From positions 2,046,001 through 2,110,000 of the forward strand of contig NZ_CP049872.1 in assembly GCF_011302915.1 (NCBI RefSeq): DNA of 64,000 nt, written 5' to 3'. Position 1 is the stretch's first letter. Each line of letters starts with the position of its first letter. Position numbers and translations under genes: made by a program. Source of the DNA: Thermomonas sp. HDW16. Lineage in GTDB: Bacteria; Pseudomonadota; Gammaproteobacteria; Xanthomonadales; Xanthomonadaceae. The notes below the pieces were generated by a model. It saw only the letters and a list, made by a program, of their open reading frames with translations, searched no databases and had not been told where the DNA came from. Of the stretch, positions 9,572-19,718 are shown piece by piece.

Positions 9572-9790
9572 CGGGCGTTTCTCCTGGCGGATGAGCGCTC
9601 AGGAGAATATCGGGACAAGGCCGCGCTGTCGGCAAAGAGCCGTGCGCGATATCTTTCGAAACTGATCGGGATCCGCGCGTATGCGACCGCTGGCCAATCA
9701 GCCAGCCCTCTGCGATCTGCTCAGAAGCCCCTGACCCGAGCGGGCATTCCGCCAAGAACGACCGGGCGAATCGCCAATCCGCCGGTCGCA

Positions 9791-9820
9791 TTGGCCGAAA
9801 GCGTGACCGGCTGCGATAAT
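9791..9820 (+). promoter_or_regulatory. Promoter of tRNA-Arg(CCU)
   Basis: TTGGCC (9791-9796) and GATAAT (9815-9820) are separated by 18 bases, with the tRNA 5' end 11 bases further on. Strong -10 and suitable distance for a short leader. Confidence 0.6.
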
Positions 9821-9831
9821 TGCGGGCTTGT

Positions 9832-9908
9832 GGCCCCGTAGCTCAGCTGGATAGAGCGGTCCCCTCCTAAGGGACAGGTCGTGCGTTCGAATCGCGCCGG
9901 GGTCACCA
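9832..9908 (+). tRNA. tRNA-Arg (anticodon CCU)
   Basis: The acceptor arms GGCCCCG and CGGGGTC pair over seven bases, with one G-U. The D arm reads AGCTCAGCTGGATAGAGC. The anticodon stem GTCCC/GGGAC encloses the loop CTCCTAA, giving CCU, which reads AGG. The T loop is GTTCGAATC, and CCA is encoded at 9906-9908. AGG is rare in this GC-rich genome, so this is a minor arginine tRNA. The next gene starts only 30 bases downstream on the same strand with no terminator between them. Confidence 0.97.
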
Positions 9909-9938
9909 CCAACACGCCTTTCGTATCTGGAGTTCCCC

Positions 9939-11471
9939 ATGTCGCACCCCGTCCTCACCGCGCTCGGCCTTTCGGCCGTTGAATCCGGCACCTACCTCGG
10001 CAATGGCGAATGGTCGAAGACCAGCGATGCCGGCGTGATCGAGCCGATCAATCCGACCACCGGCGAGGTGCTGGGCCGCGTGCATGCGTCCTCCAAGGCC
10101 GACTACGACACCATCGTCGAGCGCGCCCAGGCCGCGTTCAAGGTGTGGCGCACCACTCCGGCGCCGCGCCGTGGCGAGGCGATCCGCCTGTGCGCCGATG
10201 CGTTGCGCGCGCACAAGGACGCGCTGGGTTCGCTGGTCGCGCTGGAAATGGGCAAGTCCAAGCCGGAAGGCGATGGCGAAGTGCAGGAAATGATCGATAT
10301 CGGCGAATTCGCCGTGGGCCTGTCGCGCCAGCTGTACGGCCTGACCATGCATTCCGAACGCCCGGGTCACCGCATGTACGAGCAGTGGCACCCGATCGGC
10401 ATCGTCGGGATCATCAGCGCGTTCAACTTCCCGGTCGCGGTGTGGGCGTGGAACTCGTTCGTCGCGGCGATCTGCGGCGACATCAGCATCTGGAAGCCGT
10501 CGCCGAAGACCCCGCTGTCCGCCATCGCCTCGATGAAGATCTGCAACGAAGCGCTGCGCAAGGGCGGCTTCCCGGACATCTTCTTCCTGTTCAACGATGC
10601 CGGCACCGAGCTCGCCTCCGAGTTCGTCGACGACAAGCGCATCCCGCTGATCAGCTTCACCGGCAGCACCAAGGTTGGCCGCACGGTCGGCGAGCGTTGC
10701 GCGCGCCGCATGGGCCGCAGCCTGCTGGAACTGGGCGGCAACAACGCGATCATCGTCGATGAAACCGCCGACCTGAAGCTGGCGATCCCGGCCATCGCGT
10801 TCGGCGCGGTCGGCACCGCCGGCCAGCGCTGCACCACCACCCGCCGCCTGATCGTGCACGAATCCGTCTACGACGACGTGCTGGCCAAGCTGATCGCCGC
10901 GTACAAGCAGGTCGAGAAGAAGATCGGCGATCCCACCGACCCGACCAACCTGATGGGCCCGCTCAACAGCAAGGACGGCGTGGACGCCTACCTCGACTCC
11001 ATCGCCAAGGCCAAGGCCGCGGGCGGCAAGGTCGAGACCGGCGGCGAAGCGATCGACCGCCCGGGCAACTTCGTGTTGCCGGCCATCGTCACCGGCCTGA
11101 CCAACGATGCCGAGATCGTCCAGCACGAGACCTTCGCGCCGATCCTGTACGTGATGAAGTACCGCGAGCTCGACGAAGCCATCGACATGCAGAACGCCGT
11201 GCCGCAGGGCCTGTCGTCCTCGATCTTCACCACCAACCTCAAGCGCGCGGAAGCCTTCCTGGCCGCCAGCGGTTCCGATTGCGGCATCGCCAACGTCAAT
11301 ATCGGCACCAGCGGTGCGGAGATCGGTGGCGCGTTCGGTGGCGAGAAGGAAACCGGCGGTGGCCGCGAATCCGGCTCCGATGCGTGGAAGGCCTATATGC
11401 GCCGGCAAACCAATACCATCAACTACTCCGACGCACTGCCGCTGGCGCAGGGCATCAAGTTCGACCTGTAA
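9939..11471 (+). CDS. amaB: Antiquitin-type aldehyde dehydrogenase (alpha-aminoadipate semialdehyde / piperideine-6-carboxylate dehydrogenase)
   Basis: NAD-dependent aldehyde dehydrogenase of 510 residues in the ALDH7 (antiquitin) group, which oxidises alpha-aminoadipic semialdehyde in lysine catabolism. Family landmarks are [12 protein letters not shown] (catalytic Asn), LELGGNNAI (general-base Glu), [11 protein letters not shown] (nucleophile Cys) and [15 protein letters not shown]. The long N-terminus with [16 protein letters not shown] is typical. GGAG precedes the ATG by about nine bases. No lysine aminotransferase or LysR regulator is adjacent, so the pathway is inferred from the family. 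It begins 31 bases after tRNA-Arg and may be co-transcribed with it. Confidence 0.9.
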   Translation: MSHPVLTALGLSAVESGTYLGNGEWSKTSDAGVIEPINPTTGEVLGRVHASSKADYDTIVERAQAAFKVWRTTPAPRRGEAIRLCADALRAHKDALGSLVALEMGKSKPEGDGEVQEMIDIGEFAVGLSRQLYGLTMHSERPGHRMYEQWHPIGIVGIISAFNFPVAVWAWNSFVAAICGDISIWKPSPKTPLSAIASMKICNEALRKGGFPDIFFLFNDAGTELASEFVDDKRIPLISFTGSTKVGRTVGERCARRMGRSLLELGGNNAIIVDETADLKLAIPAIAFGAVGTAGQRCTTTRRLIVHESVYDDVLAKLIAAYKQVEKKIGDPTDPTNLMGPLNSKDGVDAYLDSIAKAKAAGGKVETGGEAIDRPGNFVLPAIVTGLTNDAEIVQHETFAPILYVMKYRELDEAIDMQNAVPQGLSSSIFTTNLKRAEAFLAASGSDCGIANVNIGTSGAEIGGAFGGEKETGGGRESGSDAWKAYMRRQTNTINYSDALPLAQGIKFDL

Positions 11472-11485
11472 CCAGTAACCCATCG

Positions 11486-11773
11486 ATGAACGCCAACATT
11501 CGACAGACCAGCACGCTTGCGATCCTCAGCCTGATTTCCGGCGTGCTCGGCTGGAGCCTGCTGCCCTTCCTGGGCAGCATCGGCGCGGTCATCCTCGGCC
11601 ACCTGGCGCGCAGTGAAATCCGTCGTGAGCCAGACCGCCTGGATGGCGATGGCCTGGCGGTCGCCGGGCTGGTACTGGGCTACCTGTCGATCGCACTCGG
11701 GGTGCTGTTCGTGGCTGCGATCTTCCTGTTCTTCGGCGGACTGGTCTGGTTCGCGGCGATGTTCGGGCAGTAA
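11486..11773 (+). CDS. DUF4190-type small membrane protein
   Basis: A 95-residue protein with two hydrophobic hairpin segments: [30 protein letters not shown] split by glycines, and [20 protein letters not shown] continuing into a third stretch. The central [10 protein letters not shown] is the characteristic loop of DUF4190 proteins. Function is unknown. It lies 14 nt after the antiquitin gene and 16 nt before pyrD, all on one strand, so it is probably part of one transcript. The ATG at 11486 was chosen because the hydrophobic segment follows directly. Confidence 0.75.
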   Translation: MNANIRQTSTLAILSLISGVLGWSLLPFLGSIGAVILGHLARSEIRREPDRLDGDGLAVAGLVLGYLSIALGVLFVAAIFLFFGGLVWFAAMFGQ

Positions 11774-11789
11774 CCGGGACACTGACGGC

Positions 11790-12845
11790 TTGTACGGACT
11801 CGCCCGCCCCTTCCTGTTCGCCTTCGATGCCGAGCGCGCGCACGGCCTCGGCCTGGCGTCGATGGAGGCTGCCTACCGCAGCGGCCTGAACCCGCTGCTG
11901 GCAACCACGCCCAAGCCGTTGCCGACCAAGGCATTCGGGCTGACTTTCCAGAACCCGGTCGGCCTTGCCGCCGGGCTGGACAAGAACGGCGCGCATATCG
12001 ATGCCTTGATGGCATTGGGCTTCGGCTTCATCGAGATCGGCACCACTACCCCGCGCCCGCAACCCGGCAACCCGAAGCCACGCATGTTCCGCCTGCCGGA
12101 GCAGCAAGCGGTCATCAATCGCCTGGGCTTCAACAACGAGGGCGTGGACGCGCTGGTACGCAATGTCGAACGCGCGCGTCGCGACCGCGCCCTGCTCGGC
12201 ATCAATATCGGCAAGAACAAGGACACGCCGAACGAATCGGCGGAATCCGATTACCTGTTCTGCCTGGAACGCGTGTATCCGTTGGCCGACTACATCACGG
12301 TGAACATCTCATCGCCGAACACTGCCGGCCTGCGCGAGTTGCAGGAAGAGCAGGCGCTGCGACGGCTAGTCGGCACTCTGCGCGAAGCGCAGGAAAAATT
12401 CGGTGCACAGCACGGCAAGCGGGTGCCGATGCTGGTGAAGATCGCGCCCGACCTCAGCGAAAGCGACATCGAGGCCGCCGGCCGCGTGCTCGGTGACCTT
12501 GGCGTCGATGGCGTGATCGCCGGCAATACCACCATTGCCCGCGAAGGCGTGGAAGGCGCGCGTTTCGCCGATGAAGTCGGCGGCCTGTCCGGCGCACCAT
12601 TGATGGGCAAGTCCACCGCGGTGCTGCGCATGCTGCGCACGCGCCTGCCGGAAGCGATCCCGCTGATCGGCGTAGGCGGCATCCTGCATGGCGCCGATGC
12701 CGCGACCAAGCAGGCCGCTGGCGCGAGCCTGGTGCAGATGTATACCGGCTTGATCTATCGCGGTCCTGCGCTGATCGGCGAGTGCGTAGAAGCGCTGCGC
12801 CGCCGCAAGGAAGCACCGAGCCGCGGGACCTTGCCGCCCGGATGA
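11790..12845 (+). CDS. pyrD: Dihydroorotate dehydrogenase (quinone), class 2
   Basis: Membrane-associated FMN enzyme of 351 residues that oxidises dihydroorotate to orotate in pyrimidine synthesis, passing electrons to quinone. The start is TTG at 11790: it gives the class-2 N-terminus [20 protein letters not shown], and the only alternative in-frame ATGs upstream lie inside the preceding gene. Motifs include [13 protein letters not shown], the active-site Ser region [22 protein letters not shown] and LIGVGGI. The long N-terminal helix for quinone access marks class 2. The stop overlaps the murB ATG. Confidence 0.94.
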   Translation: MYGLARPFLFAFDAERAHGLGLASMEAAYRSGLNPLLATTPKPLPTKAFGLTFQNPVGLAAGLDKNGAHIDALMALGFGFIEIGTTTPRPQPGNPKPRMFRLPEQQAVINRLGFNNEGVDALVRNVERARRDRALLGINIGKNKDTPNESAESDYLFCLERVYPLADYITVNISSPNTAGLRELQEEQALRRLVGTLREAQEKFGAQHGKRVPMLVKIAPDLSESDIEAAGRVLGDLGVDGVIAGNTTIAREGVEGARFADEVGGLSGAPLMGKSTAVLRMLRTRLPEAIPLIGVGGILHGADAATKQAAGASLVQMYTGLIYRGPALIGECVEALRRRKEAPSRGTLPPG

Positions 12846-13885
12846 GCGGCACCTACCGCATCGTGGAGAATGCGCGCCTCGACGCGCGCAATACCTTCGG
12901 CGTACCCGCCGTCGCACCGATGCTGGTCGAAGTGGCGGATGTCGCCGCGCTGCCGGAACTGTTCGGTTACGCCATGCTGCGCGACGGCCCGGTGCTGGTG
13001 CTCGGTGGCGGCAGCAACCTGCTGTTCGCAGGCGACCTACCCGGTGCAGCGCTGTCGCTGACCGCACAGCGCATCGAGACCATCGAAGACGATGGAAACA
13101 TCGCCATCGTCCGCGCCGATGCCGGCGTGGTCTGGCACGACTTCGTGCTGTGGACGCTGGGCCATGGCCTGTGCGGCCTCGAGAATCTTTCGTTGATCCC
13201 GGGCACCGTTGGCGCCGCGCCGATCCAGAACATCGGCGCTTACGGCGTTGAAGTGCGCGATCACATCCATGCCGTTAAGGCCTTCGACCGTCGCAACGGC
13301 GGCTTCGTGCGCTTCGATGCCGCCGACTGCGCCTTCGCCTACCGCGATTCGCTGTTCAAGCACGATCCGGAACGCTACATCGTCACTGCGGTGGAATTCG
13401 CGCTATCGCGCACGCCGGCACTGAAGCTGGACTACGCCGGCATCGGCGAGGAATTGCAGGCGATGGGAATCGACGGCACGCCGCGCGCCTCGCAAGTGGC
13501 CGAAGCCGTCATCCGCATCCGCCAACGCAAGTTGCCTGATCCGGCGCTGCTGGGCAATGCCGGCAGTTTCTTCAAGAACCCCATCGTGCCGATGGCGCAA
13601 GCCGAAGCACTATTCGCCGATAACGCCAAGATGCCGATGTTCCGCGGCAGTAGCGACGACACCCGAAAACTGTCGGCAGCTTGGCTGATCGACCAATGCG
13701 GCTGGAAGGGCCATCGCGAAGGCGATGCCGGCGTCTCCGACGCGCATGCGCTGGTGCTGGTCAACCATGGCCAAGCCACGGGCGCGCAATTGCTGGACCT
13801 GGCCCGCCGCATCGCCGCTTCGGTGCAGCAGCGCTTCGGCGTGGCGATCGAACCAGAGCCGCGCATCATTGGCGCCACCTGGTGA
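12842..13885 (+). CDS. murB: UDP-N-acetylenolpyruvoylglucosamine reductase
   Basis: FAD flavoprotein of 347 residues that reduces UDP-GlcNAc-enolpyruvate to UDP-MurNAc, the second committed step of peptidoglycan precursor synthesis. NTFGVPA opens the FAD domain, VLGGGSNLL binds FAD, and [19 protein letters not shown] is the signature. The proton donor Ser lies in [10 protein letters not shown] and the catalytic Glu in EPEPRIIG near the C-terminus. YRDSLFK and the length mark the type I (Escherichia coli) form. ATGA overlap with pyrD implies coupling. Confidence 0.95.
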   Translation: MSGTYRIVENARLDARNTFGVPAVAPMLVEVADVAALPELFGYAMLRDGPVLVLGGGSNLLFAGDLPGAALSLTAQRIETIEDDGNIAIVRADAGVVWHDFVLWTLGHGLCGLENLSLIPGTVGAAPIQNIGAYGVEVRDHIHAVKAFDRRNGGFVRFDAADCAFAYRDSLFKHDPERYIVTAVEFALSRTPALKLDYAGIGEELQAMGIDGTPRASQVAEAVIRIRQRKLPDPALLGNAGSFFKNPIVPMAQAEALFADNAKMPMFRGSSDDTRKLSAAWLIDQCGWKGHREGDAGVSDAHALVLVNHGQATGAQLLDLARRIAASVQQRFGVAIEPEPRIIGATW

Positions 13886-13898
13886 GCATCCACCCATC

Positions 13899-14831
13899 GT
13901 GAATACCCAACTGCGCGCTGCCCTGCTGATGCTGGCCAGCACGGTCGGTTTCGGCCTGATGGCGATCTGCATCCGCCTGGCTTCGCAAACCGAACCGACC
14001 TGGGAAGTGGCGTTCTTCCGCAATGCCTTCGGCTTCCTCTCGTTGCTGCCGATCCTGCTGTGGCCGGTGTTGCGCCAGGGCGACCGCCCGCTAGCGCGCT
14101 TCGCGCAAAGCGTGCGTACCACCCAGTTCCCCCGCTACATCGTGCGCTGCGCGATCGGCATCGTGAGCATGTATTGCGGGTTCTGGGCGATCGGCCACCT
14201 GCCGCTGTCGCAGGCGATTTCGCTGGCGTATTCCTCGCCGATCTTCATCACGATCGCCGCCGCGCTGTGGCTGGGCGAGCGCGTACGCCTGCGTCGCTGG
14301 CTGGCAGTGGCGGCCGGTTTCATCGGCGTACTGGTGATCGTGCAGCCGTGGTCGCATGCGTTCACGCAAGGCACCCTGGTCGCGGTGGGCGCGGCGATGA
14401 TGAACGCGCTGGTCGCGATCCAGATCAAGCAGCTCTCGCGCGTGGACAAGGCCGACACCATCGTGTTCTGGACCTACGTGCTGTGGGTGCCGATGTCGCT
14501 GCTGCCTGCGCTGTTCGTCTGGCATCCGCCGCAGGGCATCACCTGGCTGTGGCTGGTGCTGTCCGGCGTGCTGGGCACGGCCGGCCAACTGCTGTGGACG
14601 CGCGCGCTCAAGTTGGGCGAAGTGTCGGCATTGACCCCGATCAGCTTCGTGCAGCTACCCATCGTGACCCTGGCCGGCTGGTTGTTGTTCTCCGAGAAGA
14701 TCGACGGCGCAACACTGCTGGGGGCGGCGATCATCCTCTCCGCCACTTTCTACATCGCGCATCGCGAAGCGCGGCTCGCGCGACAAGCCGCTTCGCAGGC
14801 ACCGAGCGAAGCCGCCAAACCCGGCGAGTGA
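13899..14831 (+). CDS. EamA/DMT-superfamily exporter
   Basis: Polytopic inner-membrane protein of 310 residues with ten predicted helices arranged as two EamA repeats, for example LMLASTVGFGLMAICIRLAS at the start of the first and GTLVAVGAAMMNALVAIQI at the start of the second. Members export amino acids, metabolites or drugs; the substrate is unknown. Translation begins at GTG 13899, with a weak GGTGAG upstream. It ends two bases before the end of the convergent PAP2 gene, so the two 3' ends abut. Confidence 0.83.
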   Translation: MNTQLRAALLMLASTVGFGLMAICIRLASQTEPTWEVAFFRNAFGFLSLLPILLWPVLRQGDRPLARFAQSVRTTQFPRYIVRCAIGIVSMYCGFWAIGHLPLSQAISLAYSSPIFITIAAALWLGERVRLRRWLAVAAGFIGVLVIVQPWSHAFTQGTLVAVGAAMMNALVAIQIKQLSRVDKADTIVFWTYVLWVPMSLLPALFVWHPPQGITWLWLVLSGVLGTAGQLLWTRALKLGEVSALTPISFVQLPIVTLAGWLLFSEKIDGATLLGAAIILSATFYIAHREARLARQAASQAPSEAAKPGE

Positions 14832-15511
14832 ATCAGCCCGTGGCGGCCCGCCAAGGGCGTTCGCCATGGGCAAACACCAGCAGGTAGACGAACACCACCC
14901 ATGCGGTGGCAGCGGCCCAACCGGCCAGGATGTCCGACGGGTAATGCACGCCGAGGTACACGCGCGACAAACCGACCGTCACCGCGAACAACACCGCCGG
15001 CACTGCGACCCACCAGCGCCAACGCGTGCGCCAGGCCAGCAATACCAATACCACCGCCAGCGTCATCGAGCCCATCGCATGGCCGCTGGGAAAACTGAAG
15101 GTGCTCTCCGGCGCGATCGACTCCCAGAGCGATGGCCGCTCGCGCGCGAAGAACCGCTTTGCGCCGAGGTTAAGCAAGGCCGAGCCCACCAACGCCGTCC
15201 CAGCGAACAGGCCCTCGCGACGCTTGCGCAACGCGGCCAGCACCAACACCAGCGCGATGTCGAACGGCACCACCCCCCATTCGTAACCGAGCTTCGAAGA
15301 CAGCAGGAACAACCGATCCCATCCATGGCTGGCCAGGTCGTGGGCCAGCCGGAGCAAGGGTTCGTCGAAAAAGAAGGCCTCGCCGTCGTGCAGTTCCTCG
15401 GCAAGCGCGCCGAATCCCCACAACGGCAGCAGCACGCCGACGAAGGCCAGCAGCAAGCGCTTCCAGCGACGCCACAGGAAGTCGATGCCGAAGCGTGCGT
15501 CGTCGACCAGC

Positions 15512-16792
<1,281 letters not shown>

Positions 16793-16813
16793 GCCGTCAT
16801 TTTAGCCGTGAGT

Positions 16814-16889
16814 GTAGGGACGGCGTGACCGCCGGGTATTTGCGAAGCGACATTTCGAGTCGCGTAGCGAATACCCTGCGGTCACGCCG
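16814..16889. repeat. REP-like imperfect palindrome between ispG and xseA
   Basis: The arm at 16821-16851 (CGGCGTGACCGC then GGGTATT) matches the reverse complement of 16859-16889 at 27 of 31 positions, with a short loop. GTAG at 16814-16817 precedes it, the tetranucleotide that flags many REP elements in Xanthomonadaceae and Pseudomonas. It lies in the 148-base gap between divergent genes. It could fold as a long hairpin or be mobilised by a REP-associated transposase; none is present here. Confidence 0.6.
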
Positions 16890-16940
16890 CACGGTAAACC
16901 AATGACTGGCCGCGAACACGATGCCGGGTATCCTGCCCGC

Positions 16941-18290
16941 ATGGCGCATAACGACCCCATCCTCACCCCCAGCCAGCTGAACACCCTGGCCCGCGACCTG
17001 CTGGAAGACACCTTCCCGCTGGTGCTGGTGGAAGGCGAAATCGGCAACCTGTCGCGGCCGGCCTCCGGGCACATGTACTTCACCCTCAAGGACGCGCGCG
17101 CGCAGGTGCGCTGCGCCCTGTTCAAGCCCAAGAGTCAGTGGCTGAAGTTCGCCCCGCGCGAAGGTCTGAAAGTACTCGCACGCGGCCGGCTGACCCTGTA
17201 CGAAGCGCGCGGCGACTACCAGTTGGTGTGCGATGCGCTGGAGGAAGCCGGTGAAGGCGCGCTGCGCCGCGCGTTCGAAGAGTTGAAGGCGAAGCTGACT
17301 GCGGAAGGCTTGTTCGATGCCGAACGCAAGCGCACCCTGCCCACCTTCGTGCGCCGGCTGGCGGTCATCACCTCGCCCTCCGGAGCGGTGATCCGCGACA
17401 TCGTCAGCGTGTTGCGCCGGCGTTTCCCGCTGGTCGAGATCGACCTGTTGCCGGTGCCGGTGCAGGGTGAAGGCGCGGCCGCGCAGATCCGCGCGATGCT
17501 GCAGTGCGCGGATGCCAGCGGCCGCTACGACGCGATCTTGCTCGCCCGTGGCGGCGGTTCGCTGGAAGACCTGTGGGCTTTCAACGACGAAGCGCTCGCG
17601 CGCGCGATTGCCGCCGCGCATACGCCGGTGGTCTCCGCCATCGGTCACGAAACCGATTTTTCGCTCAGCGATTTCGCCGCCGACCTGCGCGCACCCACGC
17701 CATCTGCCGCCGCCGAACTGCTGGTGCCGGATGCCGCCACGCTGTCGGCACGCCTGCAGCAGCTGCATCGGCAACTGCAGAACACGCAGGCTAACGGGAT
17801 GCGACAGCGCATGCAGCGCGTGGATCGTGCCTTCCTGCGCCTGCAGGCACTGCGTCCACAGGCGCGACTGGAGGCACTCGCACAACGCGCGCATCAGTCA
17901 CGCGGACGCCTGGAACAGGCGATGCAACGCCGGCTGGAGCGCGAACGCGCCACCCTGCGCCATGCCGATGCGATCCTGCGCGCCACCCATCCGCAGCGGC
18001 GTTTGCAACTGCTGCGCGAACGGCTCGATGCCCTGCGCGACCGTCCACGCGCCCTGCTCGCGCAACGCCTGCAGCGCGAGGCCCTGCACCTGCGCGGACT
18101 CGCCCGTTCGCTGCACGCCATCAGCCCATTGGCCACGGTCGCGCGCGGTTACAGCATTCTCCAGCACGACGATGGCCGCATCGTGCGCAGCGTGGACGAT
18201 GTCGCCATCGATGAAGCGATCGACGCGCGCCTGCACGACGGTCAGCTGCGCCTGCGCGTGGAAGGCCAGGACAAGGAGCCCGCCGCATGA
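16941..18290 (+). CDS. xseA: Exodeoxyribonuclease VII large subunit
   Basis: Cytoplasmic nuclease subunit of 449 residues. The N-terminal OB-fold ([19 protein letters not shown]) binds single-stranded DNA. The catalytic core has [28 protein letters not shown] and [12 protein letters not shown] long charged, Arg-rich helical region follows, and the C-terminus carries VARGYSIL. The ATG at 16941 fits the family N-terminus. The small subunit gene xseB is not adjacent. The stop overlaps the next gene by ATGA. Confidence 0.95.
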   Translation: MAHNDPILTPSQLNTLARDLLEDTFPLVLVEGEIGNLSRPASGHMYFTLKDARAQVRCALFKPKSQWLKFAPREGLKVLARGRLTLYEARGDYQLVCDALEEAGEGALRRAFEELKAKLTAEGLFDAERKRTLPTFVRRLAVITSPSGAVIRDIVSVLRRRFPLVEIDLLPVPVQGEGAAAQIRAMLQCADASGRYDAILLARGGGSLEDLWAFNDEALARAIAAAHTPVVSAIGHETDFSLSDFAADLRAPTPSAAAELLVPDAATLSARLQQLHRQLQNTQANGMRQRMQRVDRAFLRLQALRPQARLEALAQRAHQSRGRLEQAMQRRLERERATLRHADAILRATHPQRRLQLLRERLDALRDRPRALLAQRLQREALHLRGLARSLHAISPLATVARGYSILQHDDGRIVRSVDDVAIDEAIDARLHDGQLRLRVEGQDKEPAA

Positions 18291-19711
18291 AGACGTATCC
18301 CTATTACATCGCCAATCGCCCGCTGCAACCGAATGCAGACCTCGAAGTGCGCGACAAGTACAGCGGCGAAGTGGCCGCTCGCGTGGCCTATGGCGATGCC
18401 GCCGCGATCGACAGCACCATCGCCGCCACCCATGCCGCGCGCGAAGCGATGGCCGCATTCCCACCGGATGCACGCCGCGACGTGTTGGAACATTGCGTGC
18501 GACGCTTCGGTGAACGCAGCGATGAACTGGCGCTGGCCCTGTGCATCGAGGCCGGCAAGCCGATCCGCGATGCGCGCGGTGAAGTCACCCGGTTGATCGA
18601 CACCTTCCGTATCGCCGCCGGCGAAGCCACCCGCATCGATGGCGAAGTGCTGGAACTGGGCATCTCGCCGCGCACCCGCGGCTATCGCGGCATGACCAAG
18701 CGCGTGCCGATCGGCGCCTGCAGCTTCATCACCCCGTTCAACTTCCCGCTCAACCTGGTGGCGCACAAAGTCGCACCCGCCATCGCCGCCGGCTGTCCGT
18801 TCGTGCTCAAGCCTGCCGCGAAAACCCCGCTGGGCGCGCTGATCATCGGCGAAGTACTGGCCGAAACCGACCTGCCGCCCGGCGCGTTCTCGATCCTGCC
18901 CTGCAGCAACGAGGACGCTGCCGCGCTGACCGAAGACCCGCGCATCGCCCTGCTCAGTTTCACCGGTGGCCTGGTCGGCTGGGAACTGAAGGCCCGCGCC
19001 GGCCACAAGAAAGTCACCCTGGAACTCGGCGGCAATGCCGCCTGCATCGTCGATGCCGATCCCGGCAAGCCGCTGGGCGAAGTAATCGAGCGGCTGGTGT
19101 TCGGCGCCTATTACCAGAGCGGGCAAAGCTGCATCAGCGTGCAGCGGATCCTGGTTCATCGCTCGCAATTGCAGGCGGTGAGCGAGGCGATGGCCGATGC
19201 CGTGCGTGCGTTGAAAACCGGCGATCCCCGTGATGAAACCACCTTCATCGGCCCGGTGATCGATGAAGCCGCCGCTCAGCGCATCGACGGCTGGATCGAT
19301 GCCGCCATCGCCGGCGGTGCCAAGGTGCTCGTGCGCGGCCAGCGCAGCGGCAACATGCTGCCCGCCGCATTGCTTCAAGACGTCCCGCACGATGCCGACC
19401 TGTATCGCAAGGAAGCCTTCGGCCCGGTCGCCTGCATCGAGGCGTTCGATGATTTCGATGCCGCCCTCGACCGCGTCAACGACAGCGATTTCGGCCTGCA
19501 GGCCGGCGTGTTTACCGGCGATCTCGCCCATGCGATGCGCGCCTGGGATCGGCTCGAAGTCGGTGGCGTGATCGTCGGCGACGTACCCAGCTTCCGCGTG
19601 GACAACATGCCTTACGGCGGGGTGAAATCGTCGGGGCTGGGCCGCGAAGGCGTGCGCTGGGCGATCGCCGACATGACCGAGGAACGGCTACTGGTGATCC
19701 GCGACCGGTGA
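18287..19711 (+). CDS. NAD(P)-dependent aldehyde dehydrogenase family protein
   Basis: Aldehyde dehydrogenase of 474 residues. The catalytic set is complete: TPFNFPLNL (Asn), TLELGGNAA (Glu), [12 protein letters not shown] (Cys), and the C-terminal [13 protein letters not shown]. It resembles the lactaldehyde/glyceraldehyde-3-phosphate branch rather than the antiquitin branch, with [12 protein letters not shown] replacing the usual FTGS. Substrate unknown. ATGA overlap with xseA suggests shared translation, although no functional link is obvious. It ends eight bases before the convergent GGDEF-EAL gene. Confidence 0.87.
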   Translation: MKTYPYYIANRPLQPNADLEVRDKYSGEVAARVAYGDAAAIDSTIAATHAAREAMAAFPPDARRDVLEHCVRRFGERSDELALALCIEAGKPIRDARGEVTRLIDTFRIAAGEATRIDGEVLELGISPRTRGYRGMTKRVPIGACSFITPFNFPLNLVAHKVAPAIAAGCPFVLKPAAKTPLGALIIGEVLAETDLPPGAFSILPCSNEDAAALTEDPRIALLSFTGGLVGWELKARAGHKKVTLELGGNAACIVDADPGKPLGEVIERLVFGAYYQSGQSCISVQRILVHRSQLQAVSEAMADAVRALKTGDPRDETTFIGPVIDEAAAQRIDGWIDAAIAGGAKVLVRGQRSGNMLPAALLQDVPHDADLYRKEAFGPVACIEAFDDFDAALDRVNDSDFGLQAGVFTGDLAHAMRAWDRLEVGGVIVGDVPSFRVDNMPYGGVKSSGLGREGVRWAIADMTEERLLVIRDR

Positions 19712-19718
19712 TCCGCAG

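Noticed and set aside
9832..9908. tRNA-Arg as attachment site of an integrated element
   Set aside because: tRNA-Arg genes are common integration sites, but no integrase, direct-repeat copy of the 3' end or foreign gene block follows.
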